Both the position numbers and the translations under genes were made by a program. 64,000 nucleotides of DNA. Origin: Rana temporaria. Taxonomy: Eukaryota; Chordata; Amphibia; Anura; Ranidae. Shown here piece after piece: positions 1 through 10,700 of this stretch (its first letter is position 1; every line of letters begins with the position of its first letter). The stretch covers positions 48,393,981-48,457,980 of the forward strand of contig NC_053494.1 in NCBI RefSeq assembly GCF_905171775.1, given 5' to 3'. The notes under the pieces were generated by a model. It was not told the origin of the DNA. It saw only the letters and a list, made by a program, of their open reading frames with translations, and did no database searches.

Positions 1-160
1 AATCTAAAAGTAAAGGGTCATAAATATAAAAATGAATATACAAGAAAAATAGGTATTTAACCTTGGACTTTTATATTCATAATTTTTTTTAACTTGTAAA
101 TTTATTTGTATATTTATGAAATTTTAGATTTATGACCTTTGTTCTCATTGGATTGTATAT
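1..160. repeat. Imperfect AT-rich inverted repeat
   Basis: A word like ATTTATGACC(C)TTT occurs inverted near 10-40 and direct near 118-145, so the first 160 bases could fold into an imperfect hairpin. The sequence is very AT-rich. I do not recognise the family and part of the element may lie before the window. Confidence 0.3.
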
Positions 161-973
161 ATAAACAATAATGATCTGACAGGTGTTCTAATCCTTCTCC
201 ACTATATCCAAAACTAAACAAGTTAAACAAAATGTTTTGCCTTTAGTCTGAGACCATATGTTGGATCCCGTGTGACCGTCTTCTTCTCTGACATCATCAG
301 GACATGCCTATCCCTTGGAGGCACTAAGAGTAAAATAAACAGGCGAGATGGAGAAAGGAGCATGAAGAAAGCAGAAAAAGTAAATAAGCACAATAAAAAA
401 TATATAAAATATAAAAATATATAATAGTACAAACAGGAATCCCAAGTATTTATTTCTTCTCATATAGATCACAATACTTCCCTGGACAATGCATTTGTCT
501 GCTTTTTCGCACTAGAATGAGGAAGCCATCTTTATTTAGGAATTATACAAGGCCAGCATCTATTTCCTGCAGACTGCGGTGTTGGCTGAGCAATGACACA
601 ACTATGTAAGTCCTGGTGGCTGTGCTTATAAATATATGACACAGATCTACCCTTGATTTAGCCTCTCACCTGTTACGAAGGTACAATATTGCAGACTGAT
701 CAATGGGGGAGAGGAGACTGAGGAAATACTACAGCAGACTCATGACAGCATCTCAGCCTAGGCGCAGTCAGAATTCAAGGGTGGCTATTTAATGATAAAT
801 AATGCTATATATTGTGCCATGTCAGGAATTTATTCATGCAGCAGCAGGACTAAAAAAGTTGTTGAAATACATAATTGAACTACATCAATATCAGTATTCA
901 GTAGAGATACTGTATATTTTTCAACCAGTAGATGCAGTGTTTATAAGTTTGTAGCTCCATCTATGATTATTCT
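161..973. other. Unassigned AT-rich spacer
   Basis: No open frame of convincing length, no known repeat end and no RNA gene seen. Short frames here have no recognisable motif. Confidence 0.4.
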
Positions 974-1270
974 GACCGTGTGTAGGCTCCATCGGACATT
1001 TGCTGTCGGAAATTCCGATCGCGTGTACACAATTCTGACGCACAAAATTCCACGCATGCTCGGAACCAAGCAGAATAGCCGCACTACCTATTGAACTTAA
1101 TTTTTCTCGGCTCGGCGTACGTCTTGTACGTCACTGCATTCTTGACGTTCGGAATTTCCGACAACATTTGTGTGACCGTGTGTATGCAAGACAAGTTTGA
1201 GCCAACATCCATCGGATAAAAAATCTACGGTTTTGTTGTCGGAATGTCCGGTCGTCTGTACGCGGCATAT
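974..1270. mobile_element. Harbinger-type MITE, GGAATTTCC word subfamily, left end missing
   Basis: The right end reads GTCGTCTGTACGCGGCA followed by TA, the terminus shared with complete copies elsewhere in the window. Inside are repeated palindromic words (TCGGAATTTCCGA) and the framework segments GCATGCTCGGAA and CACTGCATTCTTGACG, also present at 11.8, 37.5 and 44.3 kb. The left terminus is absent: the copy starts internally with GACCGTGTGTAGGC. Non-coding. Assignment to PIF/Harbinger is inferred from the TTA/TAA duplications of intact relatives. Confidence 0.6.
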
Positions 1271-1519
1271 GTCTTTTCATGAATAAAGTTCCTGTTCCTG
1301 TCTGCGGTTAAGCAGTAAAGCCCATGTGGACTGTTCTGTAAGGCTATATACAGAATTTCTAATAAAAGTTATTGTAAATGTCCACTTTGACCAATTTATC
1401 TTCCTAATAAGCATTTCAGATTCTCATAGCATCTCTCCACCCTTCATAAGTCAGCATCACCACCTCTAACCAATGAGCTGGCCCAGGAAGCAGTTTGGGA
1501 ACAAAGAAAAAGGTATTCT
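1271..1519. other. Unassigned spacer
   Basis: AT-rich sequence between two elements. Nothing recognised. Confidence 0.35.
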
Positions 1520-2231
1520 GGGGCAAATCCACAAAAACGTAGCCTAACTTAACTTTTACCATTTAAGTTACACTGGCGGAAAATTTCTACCTAAGTGCCT
1601 GATCCACAAAGCACTTACCTAGAAATTTTCGGCCGTGTAACTTAAATGTCTCCGGCGCAAGGCGGTCCTCTTCTGCAGGGGGCGATGACAATTTAAATGA
1701 GGCGCGCTCTCCCACGCCGGCCGTACTGCGCATGCTCGTGACGTAATTTTCCCGACGGGCAGCGCGCAAAATTACGTTACGCCGGGCTTTGTGGATTGCG
1801 ACGGGACAATAAAGTTGCGTCGGGTAAAAAAAAAGTTACGCGCCGAAAAATAAAATTCTAAATTTAAAAAAAATAGCGGCGATCGAAAAAAAGGTCTGTT
1901 TTTACAAGGTGTAACTAGTTTACACTTTGTAAAAGCATCCCTAATTTTACGTATGCAAACATAAACTTACGCAGAAAAAACAAAGCTGAAAAGCTTTGTG
2001 GATCTCCGTAAGTCCTCATTTGCATACGCAAAGCGGCATTTCAACGCGAAATGCCCCCAGCGGCGGATGCGGTACTGCATCCTAAGATCTGACAGTGTAA
2101 GTGTCTTACAGATGTCAGATCTTCTGCCTATCTTTGGAAAACTGCTTCTGAGGATCAGTTCCAAAGATAGGCACAGGGATACGCAGGCGGAACAGCAGTT
2201 CCGCCTGCGTATCCCTTTTGAGGATTTGGCC
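1520..2231. mobile_element. GGGCCAGAT-ended non-autonomous element, copy 1
   Basis: Left end GGGCAAATCCAC and right end GAGGATTTGGCC form a short terminal inverted repeat. The interior is CpG-rich, with stretches such as GCGCATGCTCGTGACG and palindromes around 2085-2210 (GTCAGATCT and TTCCGCCTGCG words repeated in inverse). Frames inside are palindrome shadows. The same ends occur at 2243, 7807 and 48855. Superfamily not settled. Confidence 0.55.
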
Positions 2232-2242
2232 TTATATACTAA

Positions 2243-2986
2243 GGGCCAGATCCACGTAGCGGATTGTAATTTTAGGCAGGCGTAGTGTATCGTAGTAACG
2301 CTACGCCACCGCAACTTTGAGAGGCAAGTGCTGTATTCACAAAGCACTTGCCTCTAAAGTTACCGCGGCGTAGCGGAAATCTGCCGGCGTAAGGGCGTGC
2401 AATTCAAATGGATGAGATGGGGGCGTGTTTTATGCCAATACGTCTTGACCCGACGTAAATTAAGTTTTTTCTGAACGGCGCATGCGCCGTCCGTGGGGGT
2501 ATCCCAGTGAGCATGCTCCAAATTAACCCGCAACAAGCCAATGCTTTCGACGTGAACGGAATTCTACGCAAAGCCCCATTCGCGAACGACTTACGCAAAT
2601 GACGTAAAATTTTCAAAATTTGACGCGGGAACGACGTCCATACTTAACATAGGATACGCCTCATATAGCATGGGTTAACTTTACGCCGGAAAAAGCCTTA
2701 CGGAAACGACGTAAAACAAATGCGCCGGTCGGACGTACGTTTGTGGATTGGCGTATCTAGATAATTTGCATACTCAACGCGGAAATCGATGGAAGCGCCA
2801 CCTAGCTGCCAGCGTAAATATGCACCTTAGATCCGACGGCGTACTAAGACGTACGCCAGTCACATCTAGCCCAGCTTCAGGCGTATCTTGTTTTGTGGAT
2901 ACAAAACAAAGATACGCCGGAGCAAACTAGAAGTTACGCAGCGTATCAATAGATACGCCGTCGTAACTTCTTCGTGGATCTGGCTT
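2243..2986. mobile_element. GGGCCAGAT-ended non-autonomous element, copy 2
   Basis: Starts GGGCCAGATCCACG and ends CGTGGATCTGGCTT. It is flanked by TATA on both sides (2233-2236 and 2987-2990), although the left TATA sits a few bases from the repeat end. The interior is rich in GATACGCC / GGCGTATC words on both strands. It lies only 11 bp after copy 1, in the same orientation by end type but diverged inside, so this is independent insertion or template-linked spread rather than a simple tandem duplication. Confidence 0.6.
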
Positions 2987-3837
2987 TATATATTTTTTAT
3001 TTCAATTTTATTTATTGTAGCTGGTCTATCTAATAACACCTGGAAAAAAGAATTACATCAACATTGCTTTTCTATGCACCTGACAGCACTGAAAAGGCAG
3101 CTCATTTTGATAAATAGATAGACACAAGGAAAATAGGAGAGAAATGACGAATCTGCATGGTTCAACATACCTATACTGTGGGAATGCAAGTGAAGAACCA
3201 TGCAGCAAAGCTGGAAATTACCACCCAGAGGGTTCATTCATATGAGCACTGGAACCCGTCCTGCCTGCTGAGTTGTTTTTTTCTGCATCTAACTATAGAA
3301 GTGGATGCATATGCAGGTTGCACAGACACAACCAGGTGTCAAAATTGAACATGTGTGCAGGAGCAGGTACATGAATGCACACTCTCTGCGTTCTGATCTG
3401 TGCACCGGTCCAAAATTTTAAATGTGGTTCTGTCCATGCAGCTGCTGTATCTCAATCCACTTCTGTAGGCAGATGCAACAAAAAAAAAAAATGGCCCAGC
3501 AGGCAGGGTGGCTCCCAGTGCCTGTATGAATGTGCCCTTATGGTGACCATACATGATCAATTTTGGTAAATGATCAATTTTTTTCGATCAATCTCTTTCA
3601 ATATAAATAATACATATATAGTCAACAGCCCATTTGATCAATATGCCAGAAATCGGGAAGTGGATTTTGTCTGACAGGTAAGATATGAATATAATTTATG
3701 ATTGTAAGTTATCGATCACATCTCTGTTTCCACCATGTAATCTCATAATCAGGTTAATTAAAATGCTATCATATTTCATGAACAAATTATCTTCACTCCG
3801 CCGAGCAATAAAAAAACAATCGATACTGTAATATTCC
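2987..3837. other. Mostly unassigned; MITE-like fragment at about 3540-3680
   Basis: Most of this stretch shows no recognisable feature. At 3540-3680 the words GATCAATT and TTTCGATCAATC recur after TGGTGACCATACATGATC. This resembles the left part of another palindromic-word MITE, but no right end or target duplication was found. A short poly-A lies at 3480-3490. Confidence 0.35.
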
Positions 3838-5290
3838 AAAATGGAAAAATATAGTCGCGCTAAAAATTTATGTGAATAAATTAGAACAAATATGTGCATA
3901 TTCCAAATACAATTCAAGAAAAATCAATCCTTAAATAATAATTGTGAGCAAATTCTATGATAGAAACAGTCCATATGATAGGTGAATAAGTGAATAAATT
4001 CTTATCGCTGGCCACAAAGGGGGTGTTCCACCACTAATGTGAAGAATCCTTAAATGATATAGTTCAATTGTGTCAGAAAGTGAAAATTACAGCCGATCCA
4101 GTGAAATCCTCCCCAATAAAGCACACAGATCTGCTTACCAGAACCCGGCGATCCCTTATTATGAGGGAGCATATAGATATAAGAGCTGCTAGGTTTTAAT
4201 ACTCCAAGGACTGATCATCTCCATACTCCATAACGGTGAATGTCAGATAACATAAGAGTATGGAAAAAGACAAGAAATGCCTTGGATAGTGTAAAAAAAC
4301 TCTTGACTTTAATAGATAAAAGAAAGTACATACATTGCACTTAGCGAGTCGCTTGTTCCGCCCTACTAGTTTCACGGAAAATCACATCTTCCAGGTGCCC
4401 CTGGAAGACGTGATTTTTCGCGAAACTAGTAGGGCGGAACGAGTGACGCGCTGACGTCACCTTCCTTGGACTGCTCGTGTTTCCTAGATGGACGGGTCTG
4501 TCTGCTTGTGTCCGGCTTGTCACCTCGCTCTGATTAACATGGAGTGTTGACTTCCGAGACCAACTGCTGTCACGTTTTCACAACTGTTTTGTCCTTCAGG
4601 TGGAGTGGCGGGCTCCAGGTCTCCTCGGCAGGGATGGTATGTCTCCTCATCCTCCTCCTCTCTCGGCTCGCTCTGTCTTCTCTCCAGCAGGAAGGAAGAA
4701 GGGAATGAGGCAGGGCTGACGTGAATGGATGCAAAACAGCTCCTCCTAAGCTGCAGAAAACAGATCCTCCTGCGGCTTAGTAGGAGCTGTTTTGCATCCA
4801 TTCACATCAGCCCTGCCTCATTCCCTTCTTCCTTCCTGCTGGAGAGAAGACAGAGCGAGCCGAGAGAGGAGGAGGAGGAAGAGACACACCGTCCCCGCCG
4901 AGGACACCCAGAGCCCGCCACTCCACCTGAAGGACAAAACAGTAGTGAAAACGTGACAGCAGTTGGTCTCGGAAGTCAACACTCCATGTTAATCAGAGCG
5001 AGGTGATGATCCCCAATAGGCCGTTTCCATCCAGCGTGTGGCTCCGCAACCTTTAATACCTTCATGCTACCTGGGGTCCCCTATAACCAAGGGACCACCG
5101 GGATCTGGTAAGCAGATTTACATGCTTTGTTGGTGGAGGATTCTAGCTATCTGGTTATTACTCCGTATTGGTGGTTCATCTGACTACATATCTTGAGGAC
5201 TCTTTGTCTTCACTGGTGAAGGAGCATCTCACATTGATCACTTCTGTGATCCAACTTTTCATATATGGACTTTTGTTTGAGGGTTCATGA
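3838..5290. mobile_element. Large foldback element with hammerhead-like core
   Basis: Two nested palindromes build this element. Arms 4518-4755 and 4770-5006 are near-perfect inverted copies about centre 4763, and a smaller palindrome lies at 4360-4440. Outer parts also correspond in inverse: CAGATCTGNTTACCAG near 4125 and CTGGTAAGCAGATT near 5105; TATCATATGGACTGTTTC, inverted near 3970, resembles TTCATATATGGACTTTTG near 5260. A TAGTCGCGC word at about 3853 matches the terminal GCGC tail of other foldbacks in this window, read on the minus strand. Opposed 93-residue frames at 4520-4801 and 4725-5006 are palindrome artefacts, not genes. Outer boundaries and target duplication are not resolved. 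Confidence 0.55.
4397..4435 (+). ncRNA. Degenerate hammerhead-like fold in the foldback
   Basis: GCCC at 4397-4400 pairs with GGGC at 4432-4435 (stem I). Between them lie CTGGAAGA (a CUGAUGA box lacking two bases), a possible short stem II and GAAACTAGTA. GAAAC-TA-GTA keeps the A-U and C-G pairs expected for a minimal helix III while its two-base loop differs from the usual GC. An inverted, slightly different copy lies just upstream on the minus strand (about 4360-4396). Ribozyme ancestry is inferred; activity is unlikely with this box. Confidence 0.35.
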
Positions 5291-6748
5291 TTTGTTTCTT
5301 TTGCATGTTCTGTGATAAGTACCTTTCCACAGAAATCTTGAATCTAGATAATTGCATAGAATGGCATTATAAACACGTAACCCTGTAAATAGTGAAAAAA
5401 GGCAGAAAGCTTAAAATATTTTTCTGAAGAGAAAGTCATGTTTCAAAGCAGGAAGTATTTTTTTTCTGAGTATTTTAGACTTCATTTTGCAGTTATGTAC
5501 ATAAGGTACCGTAATTCCACCTAAAGTATAACTACACTTTATTTTTTCAATACATACTAAAAATGAAAAGATTAATCATGTCTCAACACCTCACCCCAAC
5601 CTAGATTTATTTCCTAAACAAGTACATGTTTTGTGAGATTTTTTAGGTGTCACGATTTATCTCAGCATTCAAAAATGCCGTCATAAAAAAAAAAAACTCT
5701 CAATATTTATTATGCAAATATATTAAAAACTTATAGAATAACTATTTTGAATATTTCTTTTGTCTTCCATGATGGGTTTTTAAATATTTATATAATAAAT
5801 ATTCAGAACATTTTATGACTGCATTCTTGAATCTTGAGTCTTTACTTTATCAGTGATCCTTACTTGTGTAGTTTTGCTACTGACTTAATTCTGACTTTAA
5901 AACTGCTTTAATTATAAACTTTTATGAATTCTTACTGTAAAAGGTTCATTTGTTCACATCAATTTGAAGATACTGAAGCCTGTTAGACCTTGTTAGTTGT
6001 CTTCATGTTTTTCAGGTCTAGATAAATTACCCAGAGAACTTCCATACATGCCAAAACCTGAATGATCCACGTGAAGAAAATTAATGACTTGATAAGATGG
6101 TCAACCATTAATCCCTGTGGAATAGACAGCTGCAATGCAACTTTAAGTGAACCTGTTCCATGTCTGATAGACAAGAGACAAAAGGTTCCTTGATAACAGG
6201 TTGTACAAGGAGCCCATATTCACCTTTCCTGAGCATTACTGCACCCAAAAATTTCTGTGAAAAATTGAACTTTCATGGAGTTTAAATCTGCTCAGGGCTA
6301 TGCTTTCTCCTTATTTGGTCCTCATGTGACAACACTTAATCCTGATGACTGTTTGATAAGCACAGAGCACAGTTGGAAGCAGGGAGGAGAATCTCGTATT
6401 TCCTCATACCCAGAAATACTAGTTTTTGATGAGATCTCTAGGTGGTTGAAAAACATGGGTATGTAACTATAAACTCTTTGTGATGCCTCCTATCAATCAA
6501 CCATGCTTTTTTGTTTAGTTCATGCAAAGTATGGGATCATATTGAGTACCTATTTACACTATTTTGTGGATGACAAGTAACATGGAGAAGGTAACGTGTA
6601 GATTTAATCAGGAGATGCTAACATTCCTATGTCAGGAAGTGTTCTATCACAGGGATGGTCTTAGTCCCATTGGAGTAGCAACAAGTCACTGGGAGCCCAC
6701 CACTATATGAATGATGACTGAAGATGTTTAACAGGAAAGCTATAGTTC
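5291..6748. other. Unassigned AT-rich sequence
   Basis: No element ends, RNA genes or convincing coding frame seen. The frames of about 63 codons near 5983-6466 have no motif I recognise. Confidence 0.4.
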
Positions 6749-6900
6749 AGGGGTCTTTAAACTTTTCAGTATGAGGGCCACATTGCAGGTTTTACAAAAA
6801 TTTGTGGGCTGAAAAAATCCCCTTACATCAGGATCCCCCATTAGATTTCCTTTTACATCAGGGTCCCTGTTAGAGCAGGTCTCAACCCTGTTGACCCCAA
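6749..6900. mobile_element. hAT-like fragment, left end only
   Basis: CAGGGGTCTTTAAACTTTT followed by GAGGGCCACATTGC resembles the left end of CAGTGGTCTTCAAAC-type hAT MITEs. A matching right end (GAAGACCACTG) is seen at 49.48 kb in another copy but not here. Boundaries uncertain. Confidence 0.3.
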
Positions 6901-7095
6901 GAAGGAGGGCCAAGCCACAAGGCTTCTTGCAGCCAGCACTGGTTGCAGTTATGTACTAGTTGGAAAGCTAAATTCTGGTTTGCATCACTTTTCTGGGATT
7001 GTCAGGCACCCAGGGCAGCCAAGACTGGCCAGAGGGACCCCCACATTTATACTCCAAATCCAAGAGACATGAAAGTACAAAACAATGCACTCCAA

Positions 7096-7408
7096 ACAGA
7101 TCGTGTGTGGGCCCCAGCGGTCAGTTATCCTTCGGTCAAAAATTTTAGAACTTGCTTTAAAATTGAACCGATGGACGCCTAACCGATAGGTCAAAACCGA
7201 TGGTTAGTATGCAAAAGCATCGGTTAAAAACCCGCGCATGCTCAGAATCAAGTCGACGCATGCTTGAAAGCATTGAACTTCATTATTCTCTGCACGTCGT
7301 TGTGTTTTACGTCACCGCGTTGGACTCGATCGGTTGGCACATCAGACCATCAGTCAGCTTCAACTTCGGACCGTTCTCATCGGATGGACCGACCGTGTGT
7401 ACGCGGCC
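7096..7408. mobile_element. Harbinger-type MITE, CGATCGGT word subfamily, left end missing
   Basis: Right terminus GACCGTGTGTACGCGGCC is followed by TTA. Interior words ACCGATGG, CGATCGGTT and the framework GCATGCTCAGAATCAAGTCG match complete copies at 19591-19996 and 63159-63548. The left 80 or so bases of the family are missing. Non-coding. Confidence 0.65.
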
Positions 7409-7437
7409 TTAGAAACACCTTCCTAGAACACACTTAA

Positions 7438-8755
7438 CCCCTTGATCGCCTTCTAGGGTTAACCCCTTCCCTGCCATTGACATTTATACAGTAATCAGTG
7501 GCCATTTTTAGCTCTGATTGCTGTATAAATGTCAATGGTCCCAAAAAAGTGTCAAAAGGGTTCGATCGGTCTGCCACAATTTTGCAGTCCCGCTAAAAAT
7601 CGCTGATCACCACCATTACTAGTAAAAATAATTATAATAATGAAAATGCCAAAAATATATCTCCTATTTTGTAGTTGCTATAACTTTTGCGCAAACCAAT
7701 CAATATACAATTTTTTTTCCAAAAATATGCAGAAGAAGACATATTGGCCTAAACTGATTTTTTTTTATATATATATATTTATTATAACAAAAAAGTTAAA
7801 AATATAGGGCCAGATTCACTTAGGAGGGCGTAACTTTGTGCGGGCATAGCGTATCCTATTAACGCTACGCCTCCACAACTTAGACAGGCAAGTGCAGTAT
7901 TCACAAAGCACTTGCTCCTTAAGTTGCGGCGGCGTATCGTAAATTGGCCGGCGTAAGCCCGCCAAATTCAAAGTAGGCTGGTAGGGGGCGTGTTGTATGC
8001 AAATGAATTGTGACCCCCACGCAAATGAGGCGCCTAACGAACGGCGCATGCGCGCGCATGCTCAGTATCACGTTAAATTTACGCCCTAAGATACGCCGGC
8101 TCAATGCCTGTGACGTGAACGTAACCTACGCACAGCCCCATTCACGTACGACTTACGTAAACGACGTAAAAAGATACGCTTGTTCCAACGTCCATACCTT
8201 GCATTACCTGCGCCTCATATAGCAGGGGTAACTTTACGCCGGACATTTGCCTTACGTAAACGGCGTAGCGGGTGCAAATACGTTAGTGAATCGGTGTATT
8301 TAGCTAATTTACATATTCAACGTGTAAATCTATGGAAGCGCCCCTAGCGGCCAGCGTAAATATGCACCCCAAGATACGACGCGTAGGAGACTTACGCCGC
8401 TCGTATCTTGGCAACAGAGAGGCGTATCTGATTCTATGAATCAGGCGCACAGATAAGACGGCACAGATTCGGACTTATGGCGGCGTACGTGGAGATACGC
8501 CGTCGTAAGTCCTTTGAGAATCTGGCCCATAGTTTTTTTCTTTAATTGTCGTTCTTTTTTGTTTATAGAGCAAAACAAATTTAACCACAGAGGTGATCAA
8601 ATACCACTAAAAGAAAGCTCTATTTGTGGGGAAAAAAGGATGCCAATTTTGTTTAAGTACAATGTTGCACGACCACGCAAATGTCAGTTAAAGTGACGCA
8701 GTGCCGTATTGCAAAAAATGGCCTGTTCTTTAAGGGGGCAAGAAGGGTTTTCAAT
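7438..8755. mobile_element. TTAA-flanked frog repeat, interrupted by a nested element
   Basis: TTAA at 7434-7437 precedes CCCCTTGATCGCC. The interior (TTTTGTAGTTGCTATAAC, then after the insertion GATCAAATACCACTAAAAG and CTATTTGTGGGG) is related in sequence and layout to the element at 21449-22333. An insertion at 7807-8528 splits it. The right end near 8755 (CTTTAAGGGGGC) is degenerate. The TTAA target suggests a piggyBac/Kolobok-type origin. Confidence 0.55.
7807..8528. mobile_element. GGGCCAGAT-ended non-autonomous element, copy 3
   Basis: Ends GGGCCAGATTCACTTAGG and GAGAATCTGGCCC are inverted copies. ATA lies immediately on both sides (7804-7806 and 8529-8531), a likely target duplication. 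The host element resumes directly after it. The interior carries CpG-rich GGCGTATC / GATACGCC words. This is the best-bounded of the four copies. Confidence 0.7.
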
Positions 8756-9576
8756 TGTGGTCTGTGTATACTTTGGAAAGAATTACCCTCACTTGCTGTC
8801 CCAGAGAGACAGGAAATGACGTAAAGTCTCAACAACAGAGACAAAAATATTAACCATTCCCTACTCTATCCAAACAAAAAAATTTAAAATGCTTACCTTA
8901 GCTATTTAAATGACTAATACATTGATGGCATATGGGAAGAGCAATAAATAAAAAATGCACAGGCACTAATTTTTATTATTAATTTCTTTTTGCTATCTTT
9001 TTTTTACAATTATGGCTGCATTTTTTTTTTTTTTAAACCAAGAGTACAACACTCCTTCAAGTAAATTTAGACTGATGTGTGAATGACTCCATTCACAAGA
9101 TCACAAACACATGTTTAATTTCCCCCCTAACAATGACAGGCCATTATCAGAGTCCCATATTTAGACAGAGCCAATTCTACTGGTCTATGGGACTGCTGGT
9201 ACAGGTTGGTACCATATTATTTGACTTTGCTGAAGAATTTACACTGTAAATAATTTAGTCTGGAATTCACAGGGAACCAGCTGTATCTGGAATTCATTTG
9301 TGGGAACCCAAATAGACTTAGGAAAGTTTAATACAAGGGAAATAGCTGCAGAATAAAATTGTTTTGCATGTGAAATCAGGTCATTCTGGTAATTTCACCC
9401 ATAAAAATAAATTTATATAAGCTAACGTGAGTAAATATCAAATAAATTACGAATGATTTCCTTGGAAAATAAAATATACATTTTCACAAAAAAATATATG
9501 CTAATCTTAAAAGTCAAAACAGAAATGATTAAAAAATTACTAAAAACAGCATACTGTAGGTAGTGATGACTATAAT

Positions 9577-9577
<1 letters not shown>
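8756..9577. other. Unassigned AT-rich sequence
   Basis: Poly-T runs near 9000-9040 and AT-rich DNA. No gene, RNA or element end recognised. Confidence 0.4.

Positions 9578-9578
<1 letters not shown>

Positions 9579-9609
<31 letters not shown>
9579..9609. repeat. (ATT)n microsatellite
   Basis: About ten uninterrupted ATT units, followed by a degenerate TTTTTATTAATAC continuation. Confidence 0.9.
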
Positions 9610-9831
9610 TTTATTAATACTATTATTATTTTGCCTGAATGGGAATATAAAATACAAAGAAAAAAACAATTAAGCGATAATATATATATATTTTTTTTAT
9701 GTAAAATAATGTTTTTGCATTGTAAAAACTATTTTACTGAACAGTTTTGAAAGATGCCACTGCAAAAAATCCCCTGTGAAGATTCTCATTTATCCAGGTC
9801 ATGGTAATATACAGAAAATAGTAGCAGTTGG

Positions 9832-9963
9832 TCACATTTAACTGGGCCTGTTCTGTAGAAGTTTCATTGGTTATCCAGGCAGACTTTTCAAGTGCTCCAG
9901 AAACTGTATAGGTAAGCCGAGTATAATCTTCAACATTACAGAACAGGTCCAGTTAAATGTGAT
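9832..9963. repeat. Inverted repeat, about 30-bp arms
   Basis: CACATTTAACTGGGCCTG near 9835 is matched in inverse by CAGGTCCAGTTAAATGTG near 9945, with about 75 bases between. Probably the ends of a small foldback or MITE. Family unknown. Confidence 0.55.
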
Positions 9964-9983
9964 TAACTACTTTTAGTTTGTAG

Positions 9984-10094
9984 GCTCTAAGGAGCAGGGC
10001 CCTCTGATTCCTCCTGTATTGTAACTGTACTGTCTGCCTTCACATTGTAAAGCGCTGCACAAACTGTTGGCACTATATAAATCCTGTATAATAA
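9984..10094 (+). mobile_element. Retroposon 3' tail (GTAAAGCGCTGC type)
   Basis: TTGTAAAGCGCTGC followed by CACTATATAAATCCTG and a short TATAATAA tail is a 3' end I recognise from amphibian LINE/SINE copies. Only the last hundred or so bases are present and the parent element is not identified from this window. Confidence 0.4.
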
Positions 10095-10097
10095 CAC

Positions 10098-10700
10098 ACA
10101 GACACCGTAGAAAAAAAACTTTTATTAAAAAAAAAAAAAATAATCCAGCGATGTGAATCCACTCTCGGCCCGGCCCCCCGCTCCAACGTGGTCTTCTATC
10201 CTGCGACGGATGATCTCTCCAGCGACGGGTGATCAGCGGCCCGGTCCAGCAATGAGAAGATCCATCCGTCCAGAGTGCAGCAGGCAAGCTTCTCTCTCCG
10301 CTGGACACAGCCCAGCAGAATGACGCGCTGGAGCTTTGACATTTCTTATATATTTCTTATTCCAGGTCTTTCCCAGTGACGTACAAGGGTGCGTCAGAGG
10401 GGGCGGGGTCACGTGACGGGTGGCCGCTTCCCCTAAACAAGAAATGTCACAGCTCCAGCGCGTCATTCCGCTGGGCTGTGTCCAGCGGAGAGAGGAGCTG
10501 CCTGCTGCGCTCTGGACGGATGGATCTTCTCATCGCTGGACCGGACCGCTGATCACCCGTCGCTGGAGAGATTATCCGTCGCAGGATAGAAGACAACGTT
10601 GGAGTGGGGGGCCGGGCCGAGAGTGGATTCACATCGCTGGATTTTTTTTTTTTTTTAATTAATAAAGCATTTTTTTCTACGGTGTCTGTGTGTTTTTTTT
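10098..10700. mobile_element. Foldback with about 240-bp inverted arms
   Basis: ACACACAGACACCGTAG at about 10098 and CTACGGTGTCTGTGTGT at about 10677 mark the outer ends. The arms (about 10098-10340 and 10440-10695) are closely matched inverted copies around a GC-rich spacer containing GGGCGGGGTCACGTGACG. An AATAAA and poly-A/T stretches lie at the outer edge of the arms. Opposed frames such as 9973-10308 (-) and 10420-10662 (+) are mirror shadows. It lies directly against the next element, so they may be one composite. Confidence 0.6.

Noticed and set aside
4520..5006. Two nearly identical 93-residue proteins on opposite strands
   Set aside because: They are mirror translations of one palindrome centred at 4763.
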